A stretch of 64,000 nt of DNA from Solea solea (GCF_958295425.1 NC_081135.1:23933613-23997612), one strand, 5' to 3'. Positions 51,682-62,842 are shown, numbered from the stretch's first letter. A program made the numbers and translations. The notes: generated from the letters alone by a model not told the origin.

Positions 51682-54600
51682 GTACTCATCATTTCTGGAC
51701 ATGGACATGAAACTCCTGTCCATGCTTGAAAAAAGTTATAGTAGGTGTTTGACACAGGGCAGGTATTTTGACAGTTCTTGTAGGAATATCACAGGTGTAA
51801 ACAATCAAATTAATGATGACTGAGTTCCATTTAGCTTATCCTGTTTAAGGGTGAATACTGGCTAAAATAGCCTAAACAGAGCCATTGTTGATACCAGTAA
51901 CACCTGTGCTTTTCTTTCTTAAACATTTCAACATGTCTGCTGTAAAAAAAAAAAAAAGGTTATTGGATTAAATTGTGTTTTCCATGATCAGGGCAGTTAT
52001 TTCTTGTCGGCAGTTCAGTGTAACATGAGATAGCCAAAAATGAAGGATTTAAAATATTTTAAAAGGTAAAAGGTAAATGTGAGAAAACTTAACATAATGT
52101 TTAATAATAATTAAATCCTGAGTGAACATTGAGCTAATTGTGGTTTCTACCTCTTTACTGACAAAAATCCGAACAATCTGCAATCGCACATTTCAAACAT
52201 TAATAACAATTCCATGTTATATATCCAAGTGTATTTTCACAATATATATTTAACCTTTGTTTTAGTGCTATTGTACATTGAATTTGGGATATTTGATGTT
52301 ATTGAATTATTGCCCAGCCCTGGGTCATGGATTTTTTCAGAGGGATGTGGTGCCGGAAGTGACATACTGAGAGCCGTAGTACACAGGGACTGGTGTAAGT
52401 ACACCCTGGGAATGCCGGTCACGTGATCTGTCATGGCTGGCAATGAAAAGCCAGTGCCGGCAACTATTCCCCAACCTAGAAGTCCTGAAGTTTTCACTAC
52501 AATAGAGGATTTTGAGAGAACTTTCAGAAAAGTGGAAGAAGAGAGTCTTCTAAGTATATCACGTACAAGAAGGGTTAGGCATGGAGAAGAAGTGAGGTTA
52601 GGGTTAGGGCCAAGATGACCTGGTAAGGCTATATAACAAGTAAACAAATGTCACGGTAAAGGCTATATTTCGTAGGTGTCGACGGCCATTTTGATCAGCT
52701 AAGTCCTTGGGCCTGCGTACTACGGCCCTCAGTACGTCACTTCCGGCACCACAGCCCTCCAAAAAATCCTCAACTGATCATATTCTGTGCTTATGTAATT
52801 GCAGTTATGTATGATAATATGATTATGTAGAAACAATATTTGGACTTATACTGAAAATAAAGTATGCTGTTTCAGCAGCTTTGTTTGTTCAGCACTCTTC
52901 CTTGGCTCAGCTGCTTTCTTCACTACAATTTCATGTCATAAACCGGTTATCTGTGTAAATAACTTATACCCAACATTTTAGGTGAGCTTCAGATTTGTAT
53001 GAAAGTGAATATTTAACCAAAACTTAATGAGCTGGCAGCATTTTTAGAAGGTGTTTGGATGTCAAGGATTGGTCTAATTTTAATTGGGCTTGTTCCAGTT
53101 AAACTAATAGCACAGCTATTTTCAATGTTTTTGTCTAAAAGTTCTCAGAAATAGGTTACTGCAGGTAATATAAATTAATCATGACTAATTCTTTCTTTTT
53201 TCTTAATTGCAGTGAATTTATTGGGGAAGATGGGAACGAACATTTCTGGCAGTTTGTTGACACGGTGAAAGAGCTCAAAGTGTACAAGCAAGGAGGTATG
53301 TTTGAAACCATGTCCTTTCTTTAGTCATGCTGAAGTATGTTCACTGATTTTATGTATTGGTGTATGAGGAGAGGTGTGTTTCTCACCATTACAAATGTTA
53401 TGTGTCTTACAGAGTCTGTGCGCTCGTACTATAACTTGATTATTAAGAAGGCTGGCCAGTTCCTTACAGATCTTCAACTTAATCTTCTAAAATTTGCTCT
53501 GGCCCTGCGGTCTTACTCTCCAGCTGTTCATGCATCCCATCAGGTATGTTGTGATCCAAATAGTAAAAAATTGGAAGCTGTAGTGTGTAACTTTGCAACA
53601 TGAACAAATGTCCATTACTTTCAAACCATTGTCAAATAAGTTTACACAATGTTGACGAAGCCTGTCAGCTCTACGTGATTCTCTCTGTGTTCCTCAATAT
53701 TGCAGTGTTTTGTTTTTGTGTCTGTGGTGACACAGAGTGATGTGTTTCACGTCATGATCAACAGAGGGAAAGCAGAAGCATAACAGCTATGCTAGTAAAG
53801 TGAGACGGCAGCAAATCTAAGGAATTATTCCCCTGTTTCTGATACGAGTGAGGTGAAATAAACGTTGAAAGAGAATGGATGGAATATGGACCTAGAGTCG
53901 TCCTGATAGAAAGCTCTGCAGGCTCACCTGAGGTAAAGGCTAAGTCTGTGGTGGGAGCGAGACTATCAGTGTTTTTTGGTGACAGACATCACACACTAGA
54001 GCTTTAAATAACTTGAAGCAGCTTGGGAATCAAGTCACAGTGCTCTGCTGCCCTTAATTTATAAATTTCTCAATCCCTTTGCAGAGCCTTTAATGACTAT
54101 TGTCATTATTATACTTCTGTGTTGAATGCTACATTTTTTTTATTTATTTACTGAACATTAATGTACTGAGAGTGAGACTCATTGTCGGTCCTTACCATAT
54201 ATTTCCCTACTGTTATAGGAGTTTTTTTGCAGCAATTTGGAGTAATACATTAAATGTACATTCTTAGACACCCACCATGATTTTTCATTTAACATAAATG
54301 TTAAATTGTTTTAATTTGACTTTAAATTGCCTTGGTTTCAGCAATGATAAGGCAAATTTTAAATGTTGTGTTGGTGATTCACAGTGATACATTTTACTGT
54401 GTGTAAACCCTAAGACTTAAACCACAGATCAGCAGTATTAAAATGATGTTTTAGCCTGTATGACAGAAAACATTTCTCTTCCCCTTAATCTTAACAGATA
54501 GCCAGTGATGAGCCTCCGCCTGAGGCTTGCCCTGCCTTTGTGTCCGTCCATGGTCAGCATAGCTGCAGCACCAAGGACATCAAGAAGCTCCTGAAGGCAG

Positions 54601-57374
54601 CTGCAGGCAGGTAACATGGAATGGCACTGTCTTGCTAGATTTGACGTTTTATAATTAGTCTGATTGATTTAAGAATGCTCTTGATACAAATCTCTCAATT
54701 GTCTCTCTTATTTCAAAATGTTTGCAGGCCAAAACCATATTTATACAAGACTGATCACACACATCCAGGAGTCAATAAAACAGATGTGCCAGTTGTGATT
54801 CTGTATGCTGAGATTGGGACCAAGAAGTTTGTCTCTTTTCATAAGGTGCTCTCTGAGAAAGCTCAGCAGGGTACACTTATTTATGTGCTGCGGCATTTTG
54901 TAGCGGTGAGTAGCAATGGCTTTCCTTCCACTTAAAAGTGATTATTCAAAAAAATATGTACAGTTTTCTTTAGACTGCGTTCTGACAGCAACAGGGTTAT
55001 AATCATAGCCACAGAGTTTAGTTGTTTACCCTTATTTTAAGAACAGCTTGCCAAAATGTTCACTTTAATGTTACTGTTGTTTTTTTTGCTAGTTGCAAGA
55101 GTCACTGCATCAAATGTCAATATCTGTGAGTGTGGATAAAGCAGCTGAACCCAGTGATTGTCTGTATATACAGAAAGCAGAAAGCATTTTTTCTAGGATG
55201 AGATTTCAGAGTGGATGAGTTGTAGTGATTAATGATTGTTACACAACACATGTAAACAACACTATGTTCATTTAATTAATCACTCTGCTTCTTCACTGCT
55301 GCAGGATCCTAAACCTCAAAAGATGCTTTTATCTGGCTATAGTGTTGAGTTGGCTATCAAAAGCACAGAATACAAAGCTGTTGATGACACCAAAGTAAAA
55401 GGTCAGTTGTTGACCCATCAAACATGCTGGACCTCACTGTGTAGAAAGGAAATTTAGCACAAATGTTTTGCTTTATAGATCCAAAGACAGGTGTAAATAC
55501 AGAGGATGGTGATAGTGATGTACAAGGATTCTTTTTTGGAACGTTAAAGTAAGTAGCTTAACCTCAAAAATGCTTCTTTTTCTGACCTCTTATATTTTTC
55601 TCTGTTGCTTCTCAGCATCACATTCCTTTGCAACACTTAATTAATAAATCGTTGCCTTATATTTGTAATTCATTCTTTTACTTTTACCTCTTGAGGAAAT
55701 CTCACCCTGAACTGCGTGAGCAACTTGGAGAGCTTCACAAACATCTTCTGGAGAGCACCAATGATATGGCTCCTCTTAAAGTGTGGGAAATGCAAGGTAT
55801 CAGTCTTGTATTTCAAATGCTGAGAGATTAAAAAAGTCATTCATCATTAGTCATATATGACGTTTAAATAAAATTGTTCTCTTGAGCTTTTAAATTCCTA
55901 TAAATGCATGTTATTGGTTTAACTGAGCAAGTGTGGTAAAGCACAGTCAATATATTTTTCTTTGATTGTACTGCATAAATTTATTTTGCTAAAACACAAT
56001 CTCCATTTGTGTATATACAGCATATGTTGATGAGTTTGTTTATGATCTACAGATCTAAGTTTCCAAGCAGCTGCCAAAATCATGTCCGTGCCAAAGTTTG
56101 ATGCCTTAAAGGTCATGCGAGACCTTAGTCAGAACTTTCCAAGCAAAGCCAGGTAAGGAAGTGCATCTTGTTCTCTCTCTCTCTCTCTCTCTCTCTCTGT
56201 ACACATGGTAGCAATTAAAAATCTAAATCCATTTTTTTTCAAGCCCCACACAATGAATGCTGTTATGTAATTGCATCTGAAATATACTTTTTTTGAAAAA
56301 AAAACCCTCATCTGTTTTGAGCTGTTACTTTTTTGCCATGATACCCATTACTTCCCCAGAATATGCGGTGCATTTGTTGCAAAGAGATCTAATCAGCTTT
56401 TGTGATGCTTGCTTATTTTGGCTCAGGCAGCTTGTAATAACACCAAAAAGTGCTGAGTAAGTGTTGGGTGTTTACAGGGAATTGACTGTGAATGTACCAT
56501 CTTGAAGCCCACAGGTTTTTGGAGATTAAAACTGGCATTTTACTGCCAGCTGGGGATATGGTAAAAGCTGATGGTGACTGGACATATTTTACTGTTCCCA
56601 CAGATCACTGACAAGAGTGGCTGTAAAGCAGGAAATGAGAAAAGAAATTGAGGCGAACCAAAAGGTGCGATATCATAAGCAGCATTCCCTCATGATAGTG
56701 TGGAAGGTTGTCTTTGATAACATCTTTAGCTGTTGCTCAAGTTTTATTTTTATTAAATAGTATGATTCTAAATTGTGTCTGAATGCCACATTTTTTACTC
56801 TTGTTTTGTGCTAGCTCCATATTTGTTATTTTACAGCTTGTAGTCTCTGTAAGTTTTCTCTTGTTGAAAGACATTCAAATAAATCTTTGAACTTTGTTCT
56901 TTCAGCATCTTAGTGAGACAGTTGGTGTTCACGTGGGAGATGGAGAGCTCTTCATCAATGGACTGCACATTGATCTGGACGTTCACAACCCTTTTAGGTA
57001 AGAACACAGCAGGAGGTGTCAGTGGTCTGCCGTGCTCTCCCCAGAAAGCATCAGACCTTCATCAGCTCAGTAATCCTGTTACATCAAGATCAGAGGAGGC
57101 ACTTTTCAAAGCCCCTGCTACACATATCTGTTTTTTAAAAAAAAAATTATCTTTCCTTTTACAGCATTTTAGACATCCTCAGAGGAGAGGCCAGGGTCTT
57201 GGAGGGTCTTCATAACCTAGGCATAAAAGGAGAACATCAGGGCAAGCTGTTGAGGTTACCTGTGAACACTGTGGATGACAAGTATGCCTTAGATATCAGA
57301 CATCCATCTATCATGGTGAGTCTCGTTCAGATGAATTATTCATCTGGCCTAGATCAACACTGCAGGTTTTTTTC

Positions 57375-57412
<38 letters not shown>

Positions 57413-60400
57413 ATATGTGCACCAGGATCTGAATGAGTGGATCAGGCTTTTGCAACAGTCTCATGCCTGCCAGAAATCTCAGTTATTAACTTGGAAGATA
57501 GCCAAAAAAAGCTATCAAATTAAAAAAAATCAAGTTTTTCCTTTGGTCCCTCTGGCCATTTTAATATTCTAGGTACAATAAAAAATGACAGAGAAACGAA
57601 TATACTAAGCCTTTTTTTTTTCAACTGAAAATGTTGTTTCATGTGTAAAATGTAGACTATACCTATGTGAGAGATGGAGAGAAATTATGACAAATGTTTA
57701 TGGCATTTATGGAGCCTACTTTTTCACTTTCATTATGAACTACACTCTCAGTGCCTCCCTTTCATTGATTTATTTTTTTCTTTTATATTAATTATTTATT
57801 TTACCACTTCTAATGGCTAAATCTTATTTCATTGCAGAGCTCTTGATTAGTAAGATAAGATTATCTTTTTTTTTTCTTTCTTTCTTTTTCACTTTCAAGT
57901 GGATAAATGACATAGAGAATGACCCAATGTACCGCAGCTGGCCAACAGGTGTACAGGAGCTCCTCAGAGCAACCTTTCCTGGTGTCATCCGACAGATCCG
58001 ACGCAATTTCTTCAACTTGGTGAGTTGTCAGGAGAAGATGATTTAAAAAAATAAAACCCAAACAAACAAAAACCCTATTCAAATCTTTGGATGTGTCTGA
58101 CTCTTGTGTCCGAACCAATTTAATCATTTGTAAACATGAATACATTCTGACGCACATAGTACCTTTGGATTATTTAAGATGGCTTTGATTATTATATTAG
58201 TCTCTGACAGGGTGCACTTTTCTCTCTTCTGGCTGATTATACCTCTGTTGCTAGGTGCTTTTCCTAGATCCAATACAAGAAGAAACTGTCGAGCTGGTAA
58301 AGCTAGCAGAGCTTTTCTACAAGCACAAGATCCCCCTGAGGTTGGTGCTGTTATTTCTCACTCCTCTACAGCTGTTTATGTGATCCTCTCTTGGTATGTA
58401 TAATCGTTACCATCTAGTGATTCTCATTTCACCTGCAAATTGAATTCTTGTTTTTGCCCCTTTTGTCACAGAATTGGATTTGTGTTCGTCATCAACACCA
58501 AGGATGAGATTGATGGCTTCTCAGATGCAGGGATTGGGTTGTACCGATTAGTGAATTACATTGCAGACGAGTATGATTTATCCCAGGCTCTGATGTCCAT
58601 GATCTCAGTAAGTATGTCTCATTTATAAATCACTTGTTGAAGAATGACTAAAATCCTTTTATCATATGGCAAGTAAGGATCGAATGTTGTTCTGTGTTGC
58701 CCTTTCACTGTCAGTCAAATGATAAAAAACAATCAACATGTTCAATTGCTCTTTGTGAGTTATCTGACTGTGACCTGTGTAATTCACACGAGTTCAGTTG
58801 GAAATCACAGTTGGATATGTCAGTTAAAAACTGATCCGACTGATTCCAACTGATTTAAATTTGTTATAGTCTGGCTGGATCATTATGCGTGTGTAAAAAA
58901 AACATCAAGAAGCACACTACATTATTACTGTCCCTTGGAAATCAGTTGTTTCACTGTTTTTTTCAGTTATCCTTTAACTAGATGGGTCAGTGGATTGTGC
59001 TCGTCAATTCAAACTGGTAAATGTTAACTTTTGATTTGACTTGCCACTATCTTGCAGCTGTACAGCAAAATAGATGTTGGGGAGTTGCTGACTGTTGATG
59101 CACTCACAAGTTTCCTGAAGAGAAAATTTCCAAGTGCCAATGCTAAAAGGATTCTAGGTGCAGAGTCGGAGTATGATTACACAAGGAAGGTAAAGGAATT
59201 GTTTTCTCCTTTATCTTTGTTTCCATTGGAATTAAGTCATTACTTAATCATTGATTAAATGGGTGCAACAGCCCATGATTAAGTCCATGTTTTATTTGTT
59301 TCAGGATGGTGCTCTGTTCTACAAAAAGAGTGGCCTAGGTGCTTTCCCTCTGGCTTTATTTAATGGAGTCCCTCTGAGCCCAGATGAGATGGACCCAGAT
59401 GAGCTTGAGACCATCATCCTACAGCGCATAATGGACACCACCACCACCTTCCAGAGAGCTGTCTATATGGTATGATTCATCAGTTAAGGAGGAGAGACAC
59501 TCCTCATACTAATCACCCTACCAGAATTTAAGAACATATTTAGATACATACACATGCATGAGTGGAAGTAAACAAACTATACCAGGTGTAGTTGTCACTC
59601 ATGCATTGTATGCACATTTTCCACACTGGCTTGGAGTTACTGTTAGGTGGATTAGGAAGTGGCCTGCAATAGTGTTGTTTGACAGATTACAAAACCAAGT
59701 AATACATGGTATTAAATGTAGAATTAGATTAAATTTTAATGGTTTATTGCAGCAGCCGAGTATAGAATATAGGCTAAGCCAGCACTGCGAGTGGTAATGT
59801 GGTAAATAATTTAAGTATTGATCAATAGCCATCTTGCTTTTTGCTAGATTTGCTAGATAGCAGGACCATTTGCGTCTTAAAATTTCCTCCCCAGCTGTCC
59901 ACATCATTGTGATTGTACATTTACACTTGCATGTTAATTGTTCAGATGTAAAATGTGGAGAATGGATTGGATAATCCATTCTCATGCATTGATGCCCTCA
60001 GTGACACATTTCTCATGTAGTTTGTCCTTTGCCCATAGGGTCAGTTAACTGAGGGCTCAGATGTGGTGGAATATCTAATGGAGCAGGCCAATGTTGTCCC
60101 CAGGATGAACCCACTGATTTTAAACACAGACAGAAAGTACCTTGACTTCACTGCCACACCAGGTGACCTTTGCAACTCATCATACACCATCCAGCAACAA
60201 TTCACTCTCTCAGATTTTTACTTTCCTTGTCTTGCTTTGCAGTTGTAGACGATTGGGAGGACACAGATGTGTTTTCATTCTTGGATTCCAGAGACAAGAC
60301 AGCTATAGTGGCAAAGAGAATGAAATACTTTACAAATAAGGGTAAGCCTTTACCTGTGATATTATGCCTTCTTAATAAGCACAATATCAGATCAATGCAA

Positions 60401-62842
60401 ACCATATCATTTACATTTACATTTGCTTTGCAACAGCACAAATGATATATTCAAGCATTTGCATCTTGTCATTCAAAGTGGAACAGCTATTGCACATTTG
60501 CTTGTTAAAATGAATGAAAAATGAATTCTCCATGCCTTTACTGGATTTCGACCTTTGTTAGAGTGGCCAGGCTGTGTCTCCAACACGATATTTGCTGGGC
60601 CTGTTTATTGGCTTTCAGCCAGCAGTCTAAATGGCTATAAGTGCTGCATTTCGCAGCTCTACTGGAGTATGTAGGTGTCTCATTCAGACTGAGATGGCTG
60701 ATTGCCATTGTGTCACTGTGGGCAAGCAAACAGTCTGACCAAGGGGAATATAACTATGATTAGTGACAGAATTCTCCTCTAATATTCTCATCCCTCTTAC
60801 AGATGTCGTATTCTCCTTTGGTTCTCCTCCACCAATATTACATTCACTGTCATGACTGTACCTCATTTTCTGTTTTACTTGCATCTAATTGTCGAAGTGT
60901 AGCCCAAATTAGAAATCTTTTAAATAATTACCCCCCCCCCCCCCTCCAAAATCCACATAAGCATTAATGTTGACTTTAGAGCTTCAACATTTTGTCCTCT
61001 GCTCTTGTTTTTATTATAGAGTTGTAATCCAGCCTCTTAATGCAAATGTCTAGCCAATCATGGGGCAGTAACTTGGTACATAAAAGCATGCAGACAGTCA
61101 AGAACTTGGTTTTTGTCCAAACTCACAACATAATACAGAAGGAGTTTGATTTAAGTGACTTTAATGGTGGAATGATTGCTGGGATCAGATGGGTGGTTCA
61201 GTGATTAGCATCACTTTCGCAAAATGTTTTTTAAATGGAAGTGTTCAAAGAAGAATGGCCAGTGGTGGTGTTTGAGTAGAACAGGAGCCTTGGACAGCTC
61301 TAATAATTTGTAACAACTGAGCTAATGCAGAAGAGCATCTCTGAACATGCCACAAATCAATGCCAAAACTATGAGAGGGTTAGCTTCAAGAGCAGACCAT
61401 ATTGGCTTCCACCCCTGTCAGATGAAACAACAGGAACGTGATGCTACAGAGCACTAACTCATCAAACCCTAGACAGCAGAAGATTGCAGAACCATCCACT
61501 GATCTAAAAGGGTCTTGATTTGCGCTGCAACAAACCAGTAGATGACAGAGTCTGAATTTGGTGTAAACAACATGAGCTGTGAATTTACTATAAATGTATG
61601 TTGTCTCCACACTTAGTGTAAACACCACAGCTTACCTTTGTATTTTTTGCAGTGCATCCCCCTGTGATCACAGTCTACCCATCTTAATGCCTTCCTCCTG
61701 TAAATGTCACAAAACACACATCAGCGCAAGCTGGTTCCACCTCGTTCACTTTACTTCAGTGGCCTCCAGGCGCTAGATCTCAGTTTGATAGAGCATCTTT
61801 AGAATGCGGTGGAATTGATCCATTCACAGCGTGGCCATGCAGGACGTCAATATGGAGCACAAAATCAAAGGAATATTTCCAGCACCTCTATCTGCTGCAC
61901 TGGGGACACAGGGTTTGTACGCAGTATTAGAAAGTTGAAATGAGTAAAGTGGCCACTGGATGCCTTTCTGTTGCAGTTAAAGCCAGGAAAGTTGGAGCTT
62001 TTCTTGACCAGAATATTTCAGTCACTGCTTACGATGTGTGACAACAGAAAGGCAAGCTTAATTGAATGTAGCGTGATAAGTGTGATACTTACTGTATTTT
62101 AATGTGACGAGTTTGCTCTTCTATCTTAGATGGGGATGGAATGAGTCCTGCGACTATGTGGATAGTTGGGGATTTTGAGAGGGCCTCAGGAAGAAAGCTG
62201 TTGCTCAATGCTCTGAAACATATGGTAAGTACCATCATATATTCTCTCCATCCTGTATTCTCAGGATGTGTGTGGTTTTGACAATACATCACAAGCTTCA
62301 AATTCTTGTAAGGACCTTTGACACATACATTGCATTCAAGCAGAAAAAAATAACACAATGCATTATAATTACTCAGTAATTAGTCCTTCTGTCCTTCCTT
62401 TATTCTGCAGTTATCACAAAATCCATTAATACATACATTTCTAAAGTGAATTGTTTCCTGTTAACATGTTGCGTTGGGTGTAATACAGTTATCAAGCATC
62501 TGTTAGTTATGGAAATAATGTTCTGGTAGAATAAAATAGGAAAAACACTCCCTTCCTCAGTGACACCTGCAGTTTCTGAAAATGTGAGAATGTGTCATAT
62601 TTGTGTGAATTGTCTGTCTGTGTGTGTGTGAGCAGAAAGCCAGCCGAGGAGTGCGTGTTGGAGTGATAGATAACCCCAGTGGAAAGCCTAGCAAAGATAA
62701 AATGGTGCTGTACCGGGCTATCTGGGCCTCTTTCGTCACCCAGAAGACCAAGGCTACACTAGAGTTTGTGCAAAAACTCCTGAAAGAAGAAAGTAGCCAG
62801 CTCCTCCAGAAGGGAACCAAGATGAAGGAGTTACTGATGCAG
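51554..62842 (+). CDS. uggt2: UGGT2: UDP-glucose:glycoprotein glucosyltransferase 2, 21 exons, 5' half of gene
   Basis: ER lumen folding sensor that re-glucosylates misfolded N-glycoproteins so that they rebind calnexin/calreticulin. Twenty-one exons were placed by GT-AG sites and by continuity with the vertebrate UGGT2 protein. Their lengths (128, 83, 131, 113, 178, 97, 70, 101, 100, 61, 92, 151, 120, 86, 136, 132, 165, 124, 99, 95, 207) sum to 2469 bases, exactly 823 codons with every junction in phase. Residues 1-21 are a signal peptide and the mature part begins near ASKGVTASL. The encoded region corresponds to the thioredoxin-like sensor domains of the family. The beta-sandwich and C-terminal GT24 catalytic domains are off the right edge. 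Segments such as SYYNLIIKKAGQFL, VVILYAEIGT and FHKVLSEKAQ favour UGGT2 over UGGT1. No frameshift or in-frame stop was seen. Confidence 0.96.
52329..52769. mobile_element. 441-bp DNA element with long inverted ends in UGGT2 intron 1
   Basis: The left end GGATTTTTTCAGAGGGATGT and about 58 further bases through GCCGTAGTAC pair with the right end read in reverse (GGATTTTTTGGAGGGCTGTG), with one gap and few mismatches. The interior has a 61-codon frame. No clear target duplication, so superfamily is not assigned. Confidence 0.82.
52433..52618 (+). pseudogene. 61-codon open frame inside the intron 1 DNA element
   Basis: Starts MAGNEKPVPATIPQPRSPEV with ATG in a fair context (GTCATGG), then FTTIEDFERTFRKVEEESLL, a short charged helix, and ends at TGA. 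Likely the first-exon remnant of the autonomous parent's protein. No domain recognised and no evidence that it is expressed. Confidence 0.4.
53213..53295 (+). CDS. uggt2: UGGT2 exon 2
   Basis: Residues 43-70, including the conserved SEF and HFWQFV segments. Acceptor TTAATTGCAG, donor GGAG|GTATGT, phase 2 to 1. Confidence 0.95.
53413..53543 (+). CDS. uggt2: UGGT2 exon 3
   Basis: Residues 71-114, with SYYNLIIKKAGQFL and the LRSYSPAV segment, part of the first thioredoxin-like domain. The intron before it is only 117 bp. Donor CATCAG|GTATGT, phase 0. Confidence 0.96.
54498..54610 (+). CDS. uggt2: UGGT2 exon 4
   Basis: Residues 115-151, with the conserved ASDEPPPEAC motif and two cysteines (EACP and HSCS) at positions shared with mammalian UGGTs. 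Acceptor CTTAACAG, donor GGCAG|GTAACA. Confidence 0.96.
54728..54905 (+). CDS. uggt2: UGGT2 exon 5
   Basis: Residues 152-211. Contains a sequon NKT near residue 168, then VVILYAEIGT and FHKVLSEKAQ, both diagnostic of UGGT2 rather than UGGT1. Ends at LRHFVA with donor GCG|GTGAGT, phase 0. Confidence 0.97.
55305..55401 (+). CDS. uggt2: UGGT2 exon 6
   Basis: Residues 212-243, carrying the highly conserved LSGYSVELAIKSTEYKA block. Acceptor CTGCTGCAG, donor AAAAG|GTCAGT. Confidence 0.97.
55479..55548 (+). CDS. uggt2: UGGT2 exon 7
   Basis: Residues 244-266: an acidic linker followed by DVQGFFFGTLK, matching the conserved EVQGFLFGKL of the family. Small exon (70 bp). Donor TTAAA|GTAAGT, phase 2. 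Confidence 0.94.
55696..55796 (+). CDS. uggt2: UGGT2 exon 8
   Basis: Residues 267-300, with HPELREQLGELHKHLLESTN and then APLKVWEMQ. The acceptor is the less common TTGAG rather than CAG/TAG, after a pyrimidine-rich run. Reading phase and conservation require this site. Confidence 0.95.
56053..56152 (+). CDS. uggt2: UGGT2 exon 9
   Basis: Residues 301-333, with the conserved DLSFQAAAKIM and DLSQNFPSKAR segments. Acceptor GATCTACAG, donor GCCAG|GTAAGG. A CT microsatellite follows 20 bases into the next intron. Confidence 0.96.
56173..56199. repeat. CT microsatellite in UGGT2 intron 9
   Basis: About thirteen CT units, 20 bases after the exon 9 donor. Confidence 0.95.
56604..56664 (+). CDS. uggt2: UGGT2 exon 10
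   Basis: Residues 334-354 (SLTRVAVKQEMRKEIEANQK), a charged helix conserved in UGGTs. Smallest exon of the set at 61 bp. Acceptor TTCCCACAG, donor CAAAAG|GTGCGA. Confidence 0.93.
56906..56997 (+). CDS. uggt2: UGGT2 exon 11
   Basis: Residues 355-384, with GDGELFINGLHIDLDVHN, matching the family's LFINGL motif. Acceptor GTTCTTTCAG, donor TTTTAG|GTAAGA. Confidence 0.96.
57165..57315 (+). CDS. uggt2: UGGT2 exon 12
   Basis: Residues 385-435: SILDILRGEARVLEGLHNLG through YALDIRHPSIM. Acceptor CTTTTACAG, donor ATCATG|GTGAGT, phase 0. The following intron carries a long TG microsatellite. Confidence 0.97.
57376..57408. repeat. TG microsatellite in UGGT2 intron 12
   Basis: About sixteen TG units, 60 bases after the exon 12 donor. 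Confidence 0.95.
57900..58019 (+). CDS. uggt2: UGGT2 exon 13
   Basis: Residues 436-475: WINDIEND, SWPTGVQELLRATFPGVIRQ and RRNFFNL, all conserved. Acceptor is CTTTCAAG after a long T/C tract. Donor AACTTG|GTGAGT. Confidence 0.97.
58255..58340 (+). CDS. uggt2: UGGT2 exon 14
   Basis: Residues 476-503: VLFLDPIQEETVELVKLAEL through HKIPLR, equivalent to the family's VLFIDP strand and following helix. Acceptor GTTGCTAG, donor CTGAG|GTTGGT (weak +4/+5). Confidence 0.95.
58472..58607 (+). CDS. uggt2: UGGT2 exon 15
   Basis: Residues 504-549: IGFVFVINTKDEIDGFSDAG through YIADEYDLSQALMSM, part of a thioredoxin-like sensor domain. Acceptor TTTTGTCACAG, donor TCTCA|GTAAGT. Confidence 0.97.
59058..59189 (+). 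CDS. uggt2: UGGT2 exon 16
   Basis: Residues 550-593, with LTVDALTSFLKRKFP and ILGAESEYDYTRK, matching the conserved ILGI..YD..RK. Acceptor TATCTTGCAG, donor GGAAG|GTAAAG. Confidence 0.96.
59305..59469 (+). CDS. uggt2: UGGT2 exon 17
   Basis: Residues 594-648: FYKKSGLGAFPLALFNGVPL, then DPDELETIILQRIMDTTTTF and QRAVYM. Acceptor TTGTTTCAG, donor ATATG|GTATGA. Confidence 0.97.
60039..60162 (+). CDS. uggt2: UGGT2 exon 18
   Basis: Residues 649-689: VVEYLMEQANVVPRMNPLIL and YLDFTATP, matching the conserved N.VVPR.N..IL. Acceptor GCCCATAG, donor CCAG|GTGACC, phase 1. Confidence 0.97.
60243..60341 (+). CDS. uggt2: UGGT2 exon 19
   Basis: Residues 690-722: VVDDWEDTDVFSFLDSRDKT and the helix ending YFTNK. 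The intron before it is only 80 bp. Donor AAGG|GTAAGC, followed by the largest intron of the set (1788 bp). Confidence 0.96.
61050..61910 (+). mobile_element. Degenerate Tc1-like transposon in UGGT2 intron 19
   Basis: Recognisable Tc1-family blocks occur in the right order: TACATAAAAGCATGCAGACA leader, TTTAAGTGACTTTAATGGTG, AGAATGGCCAG, ATGCAGAAGAGCATCTCTGA, CCACCCCTGTCAG, GAATTTGGTGTAAACAACAT, then GTGGCCTCCAGGCGCTAGAT and GATAGAGCATCTTTAGAATG (the PxSPDLNPIEHLW region at DNA level). Frameshifts and stops break it throughout, so it is inactive. Confidence 0.85.
62130..62224 (+). CDS. uggt2: UGGT2 exon 20
   Basis: Residues 723-754: MWIVGDFERASGRKLLLNAL, matching the conserved WI..DF..PSGR.LL..A.KH. 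Acceptor CTATCTTAG, donor CATATG|GTAAGT, phase 0. Confidence 0.97.
62636..62842 (+). CDS. uggt2: UGGT2 exon 21
   Basis: Residues 755-823: GVRVGVIDNPSGK, then RAIWASFVTQKTKATLEFVQ and the region ending ELLMQ. This is the last exon recognised. The acceptor (GTGTGAGCAG) is preceded by a short TG run. Donor GATGCAG|GTAAAG. The remaining C-terminal exons, including the GT24 domain, are outside the window. Confidence 0.96.

Noticed and set aside
52590..52610. TTAGGG-like repeats suggesting telomeric DNA
   Set aside because: Only a few units (AGGTTAGGGTTAGGGCC) inside a DNA transposon, so chance or local slippage.
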